64,000 bases of DNA from contig JBMNHO010000002.1 in NCBI GenBank assembly GCA_050950425.1, forward strand, positions 372,001-436,000, given 5' to 3'. A program made the position numbers and the translations under genes. Shown here one piece after another: positions 58,763 to 64,000 of this stretch. The DNA is from RGIG529 sp050950425 (GTDB taxonomy: Bacteria; Bacillota; Clostridia; Oscillospirales; Oscillospiraceae). Positions within the stretch are counted from its first letter, which is position 1; each line of letters opens with the position of its first letter. Under the pieces are notes generated by a model. That model worked only from the letters and a program-made list of their open reading frames with translations. It was not told the origin of the DNA and made no database searches.

Positions 58763-60735
58763 GCTTGTACCTCCATCCTTAGTTTTTTGTCTGCTTCTGA
58801 AACTACTAGGCGTATTACCTGGGTGTCCATTTGTGTTAGCCTGGTTACGCTCTCGGCGTTGTCTACAAAGACCGGCATTGCCAGGTTCCAGTGGGTTGAT
58901 AAAGCGTCTATAATCTCAAGCCCTGCGTTTATCCTGGCTGCGTTGTTGGCAAAGGCGAAGGGTACCATTCTGCCTCCCTCGGCTGGTATCATGACCTCGC
59001 AGTCGTCCTTGACGCCTCCGTTCTGCTGTTGTATGAAAAGTCTGAAGCGCACGTTCTTAAACTTGCCGTTTATCTGGTCTGTTAAAAGGCTGACCTTGGT
59101 CTTTATGAACACTTCGCAAAGGTAAATTCCTTGTTCTATCTCTTCATACTGCTGTGAAAGCTCCTTCTCCCTGGCTCCCAACTCCCGGATCCTTTCCTCT
59201 TGGCTGGCCGCTATGTTTATTCTGGTCTTCAGCTCTTCCTGGGCTCTTATCTCTTCGTGTAAGGCCTGTATCTTCTCTGTGAAGCCTGCTGCGATTGCTT
59301 CCGTCTTCTTGTCCGTGCTACTCGCTTCGTCGCGGTACGTGGCAATCTGGGCGGTAATTTCGGCATATTCTTCGGTGCTCTCGAATGGCTCCGGTGTTTG
59401 TAGTTGGTTTTGCAGGGCTGCTATTTGTTGCTCGTAGTCCTCTATGGTCTGTTCATCCTGCTTTATCTGCTCTTTGAGCTCCTTTGTCTTCTCGGTCTGC
59501 TCGGTGATCATTTCCTTGCTGGCTTCTTTTTGCCCCTGCAGGTTGATTTTCTCCAGGCGAGTGCTCTTTTGAATGTTGAATGCGTCTCGTAGCTTCTGAA
59601 TTTCTTCCTCTGGCAGGATCCTGTGGCATGTTGGGCATTCCTCTTTGCCTTCATCCCATGTTTCCTTTTGGATTGCCATGTAGTCGCTTAAAAGGCTATC
59701 TCTGTGGCTGTTGAGGCGTTCTATATTTCTCTGGATCCTTTCTAGGTCTGTCTTGTTGTCCTGAAGGCGGTTTTTGACTGCTATTTGCTCTTTCTTCAGG
59801 CTAGATATCGCTGTGTATGTCCCTTCGTTTAGGCTGCTGTTCTTTGTGGCGTATGCTGCCCTGGCTTCAGCCAGCTTGGCGTTGGCCTCGGATATCTGGT
59901 TTCTGATTGCTACCGTCGTAAGGTCTCCGCTTAACGCCTGGGCTTTTTCTGTTTCCAGGTCGCTTTTCTGGGCCGTCAGTTCTTTTATCTTTGCGTCAAT
60001 GGCTTTTATGTTTAGTCCTTTGGTGTCGGGCATTGCTCTTTCAGCCTCGTCTATTCGCCCTGGTATGCCCTGAAGCTCCTTGTTAATTTCGGCCTTCTTA
60101 GCTCCGGCTATCTTCTTGTACTCATCTACCGTGTAGTGTTGGTCTGTGGTTCCTGGCATTAACAGGAACCCTGGAAGTTCTTTTAGCTCTGGCGTGCTGG
60201 TTATTACGTCCTCGTCTGAAACGTCTCCGCAAACCTCTAGTAAAATCTTTCTTCTGTCGCTCCAGCTCATCTCTTCCGGGAAGTAGTTCAGCATGGTCAG
60301 CATTTTCATTTTCTCTGTGCTGCCTCCGCAAAAGGCGAGAAGCGTCGCTGTGTACTCTTTTTCGTTGCTTGGCACTCCGTCTATGAAATAGTCTGTTGTG
60401 TGGCCGTCAAACTCTTCTATGGATGATCCTCGTTTCTTCTTGTAGACCTCATGGTAAGCTTTGCGCAGTGTTACAATTCTGCCGTCTGTCAGCTTGAATG
60501 CCCCTTCTGCCGCGTGGTCTAGGTAGTGAAGGTCTCCGTCAGGGCCTTTTGTTTTTGGTGTGTAGCTCTTTGCTCCTGTGCTTGCTTTATCAAAAAGCAG
60601 CCATGTTATTGCGTTGAAAACTGTTGTTTTCCCTGTGGCGTTGTCGCCATAAATGCTGGCGCTGTGGCCGTCAAACTTGAACTCTTCTTTCTTTAGTCCC
60701 TGAAAGTTCTCAAGTTTTAATGTTAATAACCTCAT
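58759..60735 (-). CDS. SbcC/Rad50-like ATPase with zinc hook
   Basis: 658 residues from ATG 60735 (MRLLTLKLENFQGLKKEEF). Walker A YGDNATGKTTVFNAI near 30; long coiled coils interrupted by a Rad50-type hook (EECPTCHRILPEEE) near the middle; and a C-terminal ABC lobe with a TQMDTQVIRLVVS end. The domain layout is SbcC-like but short for the family (about 1000). No SbcD/Mre11-type nuclease gene is seen in the window. It may handle DNA ends in recombination with RecT, or tether molecules through the hook. Confidence 0.85.
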   Translation of the reverse strand: MRLLTLKLENFQGLKKEEFKFDGHSASIYGDNATGKTTVFNAITWLLFDKASTGAKSYTPKTKGPDGDLHYLDHAAEGAFKLTDGRIVTLRKAYHEVYKKKRGSSIEEFDGHTTDYFIDGVPSNEKEYTATLLAFCGGSTEKMKMLTMLNYFPEEMSWSDRRKILLEVCGDVSDEDVITSTPELKELPGFLLMPGTTDQHYTVDEYKKIAGAKKAEINKELQGIPGRIDEAERAMPDTKGLNIKAIDAKIKELTAQKSDLETEKAQALSGDLTTVAIRNQISEANAKLAEARAAYATKNSSLNEGTYTAISSLKKEQIAVKNRLQDNKTDLERIQRNIERLNSHRDSLLSDYMAIQKETWDEGKEECPTCHRILPEEEIQKLRDAFNIQKSTRLEKINLQGQKEASKEMITEQTEKTKELKEQIKQDEQTIEDYEQQIAALQNQLQTPEPFESTEEYAEITAQIATYRDEASSTDKKTEAIAAGFTEKIQALHEEIRAQEELKTRINIAASQEERIRELGAREKELSQQYEEIEQGIYLCEVFIKTKVSLLTDQINGKFKNVRFRLFIQQQNGGVKDDCEVMIPAEGGRMVPFAFANNAARINAGLEIIDALSTHWNLAMPVFVDNAESVTRLTQMDTQVIRLVVSEADKKLRMEVQA

Positions 60736-60844
60736 TGTCTTCCTCCTCGTTTTCCAGCTCCGGATTGACAAGCTGCTTGTTTGGCGATATAATTTTAGTG
60801 TGGTTGGGTCGTCCTTTTATGGGGCGGCCTTTTATATTTCGCAT
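60710..60844 (-). CDS. Small hypothetical protein (44 aa)
   Basis: Start ATG 60844 (MRNIKGRPIKGRPNHTKIIS); the end is acidic (NEEEDNEVINIKT). Overlaps both the upstream stop and the SbcC-like start. Weak support: position and length only. Confidence 0.4.
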   Translation of the reverse strand: MRNIKGRPIKGRPNHTKIISPNKQLVNPELENEEEDNEVINIKT

Positions 60845-61116
60845 GTAGCAGCCGCTTCTTTCCGTGCTTGTATTTCTAGGCATCTTGCCATGGTGAACTC
60901 TGAAAATGCATTCTCTACGATTGCTTCCTCTACTAATTTCCCAAGGTACCAAGGTTGGCGTCTTACTCCGTTGGGGTCTCCGTCTTTGTCAATGATCCAG
61001 CGGAGCTTTTTAGTTGCTCTAGGTAGTGCATGCTCCATTTCCTCGTCGGTTGGTTCTCTTCCTAGGAAGATTGCCGCCTCATCCTTTATAAGCTGTGACG
61101 TTACTTGTGCGTGCAT
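60832..61116 (-). CDS. Hypothetical protein (94 aa)
   Basis: Helical (LIKDEAAIFLGREPTDEEME) with KKLRWIIDKDGDPNGVRRQP and WYLGKLVEEAIVENAFSEFT. Resembles uncharacterised early proteins of Clostridia phages. Confidence 0.6.
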   Translation of the reverse strand: MHAQVTSQLIKDEAAIFLGREPTDEEMEHALPRATKKLRWIIDKDGDPNGVRRQPWYLGKLVEEAIVENAFSEFTMARCLEIQARKEAAATCEI

Positions 61117-61384
61117 TGTATTCTCTCCTTTCCGCCTTTCTGCTGGCTATTTTGAATGCTATCCACTCCTTCCTGGCTGTCCAGCCGGTATAAAAAAGCA
61201 GGATTATCATCGGGAAAATCAAAAGCTCGCCACCCGGTGCGCCTATCCTGCTCTCTAGTGTTTTCCACCCGAGCCTTGCGACTTGAACCGTGCATGTTGC
61301 GGTTAAAATGAAAATTCCTAATCTAATTCCTGCTCTTATGCTCCTTCCTGGTCGAAGGGGCTTTTTATATTTCCTGTTGTTCAT
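61079..61384 (-). CDS. Two-helix membrane protein (101 aa)
   Basis: Basic N-terminus, then IRLGIFILTATCTVQVARL and ELLIFPMIILLFYTGWTARK as membrane segments; basic C-terminus. Could be a superinfection-exclusion or membrane-anchor protein, but nothing specific is visible. Confidence 0.55.
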   Translation of the reverse strand: MNNRKYKKPLRPGRSIRAGIRLGIFILTATCTVQVARLGWKTLESRIGAPGGELLIFPMIILLFYTGWTARKEWIAFKIASRKAERREYNARTSNVTAYKG

Positions 61385-61643
61385 CTGAAGTTACCTCCTC
61401 TTCAATCTTTGCCTTGCCGATAATGCTTTTCGCCCTGTCTTTGAAAGGCGCTATTTCCTCTTCTGGTACGTTTATCTTTGTTACCATGCCTTTGGCTATT
61501 CCGGACCTGGACTCCAGCTCCACTATGTCGCCTTCCTGGACTTCGACCGGTGTGTAGTAGGTGTATTCTCTTCCTGATGGTTGCTCGCCCCTCATGAAGC
61601 GAACCTTGATTATGTTTGTTGCTGCTATGCTCTTCTCTTGCAT
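61365..61643 (-). CDS. Hypothetical beta-rich protein (92 aa)
   Basis: Start ATG 61643 (MQEKSIAATNIIKVRFMRGE); contains YTYYTPVEVQEGDIVELESR and GIAKGMVTKINVPEEEIAPF, a small barrel-like pattern common among early phage proteins of unknown function. Confidence 0.65.
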   Translation of the reverse strand: MQEKSIAATNIIKVRFMRGEQPSGREYTYYTPVEVQEGDIVELESRSGIAKGMVTKINVPEEEIAPFKDRAKSIIGKAKIEEEVTSDEQQEI

Positions 61644-61657
61644 TTTTTCTCCTCCTC

Positions 61658-62269
61658 TTAATCCATGTGTCCCCAGTGGTATCTGATGTTTTCGGCTCCT
61701 GCCTCTGTAAGTAGTTTCTCTACTTTGTCTCTGCTTGCTTCCCAGCTGCAGCTCCCTTGCCATCGCCCGGCTGGTGGCATCTTGTATCTCTGTCCTTCGT
61801 AGTCAAACTCAAATCCTGCGCCTAGTACGCAGCTCCCTTTGTCTCCGTACTCGTTTTGCCAATCTGCCCATGTCTCTTGTATCTCTGCGAGCTTCTCTGG
61901 CACTTTTATGTCTGCGTTCCCACCGGCGCTTCTCTTGTAGGCTCTGTCTCTTACGAATGTGATCCTGTTCTCGTCCCAGTACCTTGATGCTGCCTGGTAT
62001 GCTGCGTCACTTTCGCTCCTTTGGTTTTGTGTCCCTATGTGGTAGAAGGGGTCAGGTAGGTATGTCCCGTCTATTCCGCCATATGTTCCGTCGCTGTCCC
62101 TGTAGATTATTGGTTTTCTGTATATTCCTGTTCCTAATTTCGAGGCTATGCTCATGACTATGGCCTCTGCGTTGTTTGTGACGCTCATGCCTCCCTGGTC
62201 TAGGTCGATAATTACTAAAACTGTTACGCCTTGCGATTCCCTGGTGTGAAAAGTGTAATCTGATCTCAT
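61658..62269 (-). CDS. Hypothetical protein (203 aa)
   Basis: VTVLVIIDLDQGGMSVTNNA, PIIYRDSDGTYGGIDGTYLP and the end GWRQGS-like GRWQGSCSWEASRDKVEKLL with NIRYHWGHMD. The alpha/beta character and conserved acidic residues could fit a small enzyme, but no family is recognised. Confidence 0.6.
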   Translation of the reverse strand: MRSDYTFHTRESQGVTVLVIIDLDQGGMSVTNNAEAIVMSIASKLGTGIYRKPIIYRDSDGTYGGIDGTYLPDPFYHIGTQNQRSESDAAYQAASRYWDENRITFVRDRAYKRSAGGNADIKVPEKLAEIQETWADWQNEYGDKGSCVLGAGFEFDYEGQRYKMPPAGRWQGSCSWEASRDKVEKLLTEAGAENIRYHWGHMD

Positions 62270-62424
62270 TGTTCTTCCTCCTCTTCAGCTTCGCTGGTTT
62301 CTTCCTTTTCCTTGGCCGCTGCCGCCTTGACTTCTTTCCAGCAATCTGGCCCATATCCGCGCTCTATGCTCTTTGGGTCTTTGAGTGGTCTCATGCATTT
62401 GCCGCATATCGTGGTCTCAGTCAT
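62266..62424 (-). CDS. DUF6011-like zinc protein (52 aa)
   Basis: MTETTICGKCMRPLKDPKSI followed by ERGYGPDCWKEVK: the DUF6011 C-x2-C-x-R-x-L ... G-Y-G-P-x-C-W motif. Ends in a poly-Glu tail. Its stop overlaps the next start by four bases. Confidence 0.7.
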   Translation of the reverse strand: MTETTICGKCMRPLKDPKSIERGYGPDCWKEVKAAAAKEKEETSEAEEEEEQ

Positions 62425-63088
62425 GTCTTCCCTCCTCTCTCAGTTCTTCAGCCCTGGCCATAACCTCCCGGCTGTATCCGCTGGTTGTGGTTCCCTTGTC
62501 CCAGTGCCTCTTTGCCCCTGCTTCTCCGGCGTTGTATGCCATGAGTGCTTTGTGTGGGTCTTCGTACCTGGTTGTAAGGTCTGTTAGCATATAAATCCCG
62601 GCTTGTGTGTTTTGCTTTGCGTCTAGGAAGTCTTCAATGCCCAGCTTCTCTTTTAGCCATTCGTGGTTTACCTGGTTGATCTGCATAATGCCGTAGTCGT
62701 TAGTCTTGCTTATGACTTTTTCTCTGTAGTCGCTTTCCTGCTCCATGACCGCCAGCGTGAATTCGTAGTCCAGGTTGTTTTCTTGGCAAAGGTTGAAGGT
62801 GTATTCCTGCAGTTCTTCTGTTAGTGGTATGTCGTAAATCCTGACCGCTTGTCCAGGTTCTGGGCTTGGTTCTGGCTTTGGTGTTGGTGCCTTGGTTGGC
62901 CATGGCGTTGTGGTGATTGTTGTTGCTGTTGCTATGGCCGGCTCTGTTTCTTTTTCCTGTGCTTCCTCCGCGTGTACGCTGAATGCCTCTGTTTCTCCTT
63001 TTGTAGTGTTTAAGTCGAGCATGGTCTTCCCTGTGAAAAGTACCGCTGTTGTCAAAAGTAAGGTTGTTGTTTTCTTGAAATGCCTCAT
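62417..63088 (-). CDS. Secreted lytic transglycosylase (SLT-like)
   Basis: 223 residues. An N-terminal signal-anchor (KTTTLLLTTAVLFTGKTML), then a Thr/Pro linker (TPWPTKAPTPKPEPSPEPG), then an SLT domain: FTLAVMEQESDYREKVISKT (catalytic-type Glu), NDYGIMQINQVNHEWLKEKL, ALMAYNAGEAGAKRHWDKG. It cleaves peptidoglycan glycan strands outside the membrane. Its place in the early operon, far from the lysis cassette, suggests a role other than lysis. Confidence 0.82.
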   Translation of the reverse strand: MRHFKKTTTLLLTTAVLFTGKTMLDLNTTKGETEAFSVHAEEAQEKETEPAIATATTITTTPWPTKAPTPKPEPSPEPGQAVRIYDIPLTEELQEYTFNLCQENNLDYEFTLAVMEQESDYREKVISKTNDYGIMQINQVNHEWLKEKLGIEDFLDAKQNTQAGIYMLTDLTTRYEDPHKALMAYNAGEAGAKRHWDKGTTTSGYSREVMARAEELREEGRHD

Positions 63089-63103
63089 GGCTTGTCCTCC
63101 TGT

Positions 63104-63292
63104 TTAACAGTAGAGTCGCTCTTCTAGGTACCGGCGTGAAACTCTGCCCGCGTTTGTTATCTTCCCTTTGCGTCTCAATTCTTCGTTAAGTTCCCTCATA
63201 ATCTTGTAGGCGTGGCTTTCTGAAATGTCGAGCAGTTCTGCTACTTCTTCCACCCTTACAAACGATTTTTCTTTCTTTGTCTTGCCTTCCAT
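63104..63292 (-). CDS. Excisionase-like winged-helix DNA-binding protein (62 aa)
   Basis: Start ATG 63292 (MEGKTKKEKSFVRVEEVAEL) with GGGGGA upstream. SFVRVEEVAELLDISESHAY is a MerR/Xis-type helix-turn-helix, followed by a basic wing (RKGKITNAGRVSRRYLEERL). Either an excisionase or an early repressor. Confidence 0.75.
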   Translation of the reverse strand: MEGKTKKEKSFVRVEEVAELLDISESHAYKIMRELNEELRRKGKITNAGRVSRRYLEERLYC

Positions 63293-63303
63293 TCCAGCTC
63301 CCC

Positions 63304-63783
63304 CTATCTCATGTTTTTCTCTACCCATAGCTTTGTGGCGATGGCTGCCTTAGAAATCTTTTCGAGTGCTTCCAGTATTGTCTCAAACTCTGGCTCCTCT
63401 TCCTTTGTTACTGCTCCGTCCTTTACTATCTGAATTATTGAGTCCTGGACAAAGCCTGCGTTTCCTAGTGCTGCTAAAATCTTTATTGTGAGCCTGTCCA
63501 ACTGCAGCAGGTTTGTTGCCGGTATGGTTTGGCATCCAATGGTGCACATTCTTGAGCAGTAGTAGTGGTTTAGCTCTGGTGCGTTGTATGCGTCGCTCAT
63601 CAGAAGAACCTCTTCCGGGTATGGGCTTAAGCTGCCTAGTTCTATCCGTGCGATCCTGGTGCGGTCAATCCCTATGATTTCCGCTGCCCCTTCTCGGCTG
63701 TTGAAGCTGTCGTTGCACGATGCGGCGTTGATTCGTGCTTTATAAAACACGTTATCTGCTGCTTTCGTGGCTTTTTTAGCCAT
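63304..63783 (-). CDS. XRE-type helix-turn-helix regulator (159 aa)
   Basis: Start ATG 63783 (MAKKATKAADNVFYKARINA) with GGGAGGAGG upstream; the longer frame to 63831 has no ribosome site. SREGAAEIIGIDRTRIARIE and LGSLSPYPEEVLLMSDAYNA form an HTH_3 domain; CSRMCTIGC supplies a Cys cluster, followed by a long helical tail. Common early regulator in Clostridia phages. Confidence 0.78.
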   Translation of the reverse strand: MAKKATKAADNVFYKARINAASCNDSFNSREGAAEIIGIDRTRIARIELGSLSPYPEEVLLMSDAYNAPELNHYYCSRMCTIGCQTIPATNLLQLDRLTIKILAALGNAGFVQDSIIQIVKDGAVTKEEEPEFETILEALEKISKAAIATKLWVEKNMR

Positions 63784-63845
63784 ATATCTTTCCTCCTCCC
63801 TGCGATAAAATTGATGTATGAAAGTTCTCAATACTGGCTATCATA

Positions 63846-64000
63846 CTATTGTGGGTTCTCATTTTTTGAGAAGTGTTCCTCAAAAAAAATTGCTGGGTTG
63901 ACGTCATAGCCCTTCACACAAAGCTCCTCGAACTCGTCGACTGTTAATCGGATTGCGCCTGTTTCTAGTGCGCTTATCCTTTGAAAAGTCTTGCCGGTCT
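63846..64000 (-). CDS. XRE/Cro-CI-type HTH protein, 5' part outside window
   Basis: The last 50 codons read TGKTFQRISALETGAIRLTV, then DEFEELCVKGYDVNPAIFF and EEHFSKNENPQ-stop. The F-Q-R-I-S-A-L-E-T-G helix is the recognition half of a Cro/CI fold. The TTCTC-N7-GAGAA operator overlaps its last codons, which suits an autoregulated repressor or Cro-like gene. Confidence 0.7.
   Translation of the reverse strand, partial: TGKTFQRISALETGAIRLTVDEFEELCVKGYDVNPAIFFEEHFSKNENPQ
63856..63872. promoter_or_regulatory. 17-bp operator, copy 3 (TTCTC-N7-GAGAA)
   Basis: The same perfect 5-bp arms and 7-base spacer as the two sites around the promoter at 12.2 kb. Located at the 3' end of the partial HTH gene and before the next regulator gene; a half-site (GTTCTC) lies at about 63835. 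Confidence 0.65.

Noticed and set aside
1..64000. tRNA or rRNA genes
   Set aside because: No cloverleaf or rRNA signature noticed while reading; the integration site appears to be guaA rather than a tRNA gene. A tRNA search program would settle this.

Overview
The window is a Clostridia-type Firmicutes chromosome. The host genes that point this way are an S-layer-homology (SLH) surface protein, a Na/Pi-cotransporter with a PhoU-like tail, and the remains of a VTC / DUF4956 / CotH operon. Most of the window is a large contractile-tailed (PBSX-like, myovirus-type) prophage. Its left end lies near 9.65 kb and its right end is beyond base 64000. Every prophage gene I can support is on the minus strand, so the phage reads from right to left.

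Layout. 0-4.7 kb: end of a plus-strand secreted SLH protein. 4.7-5.2 kb: intergenic, with a 19-bp perfect palindrome. 5.2-6.8 kb: Na/Pi cotransporter. 6.9-9.3 kb: decayed genes (CotH pseudogene, internally deleted DUF4956, C-terminal stub of a VTC polyphosphate polymerase) fused at a deletion scar to the N-terminal stub of a tyrosine integrase. 9.3-9.7 kb: terminators, 11-bp direct repeats and a short sequence matching the 3' end of guaA, the likely attachment site.

Prophage, in leftward transcription order from the right edge: HTH regulators (63.1-64 kb); early genes of mostly unknown function, with a SbcC/Rad50-like ATPase, RecT and an MBL-fold hydrolase (56-63 kb); replication initiator and DnaC-like loader (54.5-56.4 kb); a triple SANT/Myb-like protein, RecU-like resolvase, ASCH protein, radical-SAM DUF5131 protein, DUF4406 protein, SSB and a sigma-like late regulator (46.5-54.5 kb); ParB-methyltransferase fusion, terminase, portal and a MuF head protein with a kinase-like C-terminal part (37-46 kb); protease, scaffold, decoration, capsid and neck (30-37 kb); sheath, tube, chaperone with a programmed frameshift, tape measure and baseplate (19-30 kb); tail-tip genes and a complete diversity-generating retroelement (DGR, 15-18 kb); lysis genes (12.3-14.9 kb); and a separately promoted accessory unit ending in an ADP-ribosylglycohydrolase and a ribbon-helix-helix protein (9.7-12.2 kb).

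How it works together. The DGR has a reverse transcriptase, an Avd protein, a template repeat, a folded spacer RNA and a target gene with a C-type-lectin/FGE fold. It sits directly after the baseplate genes, so it most likely diversifies the receptor-binding tip of the tail. The accessory unit at the left end has its own sigma-A-type promoter, flanked by two 17-bp TTCTC-N7-GAGAA palindromes. A third copy overlaps the 3' end of the HTH gene at the right edge, which suggests one repressor acts at both places. Degenerate 11-bp iterons occur at five places, one inside the replication-initiator gene. The portal, MuF and scaffold genes carry many single-base indels, so the prophage is either defective or poorly sequenced between about 33 and 42 kb.
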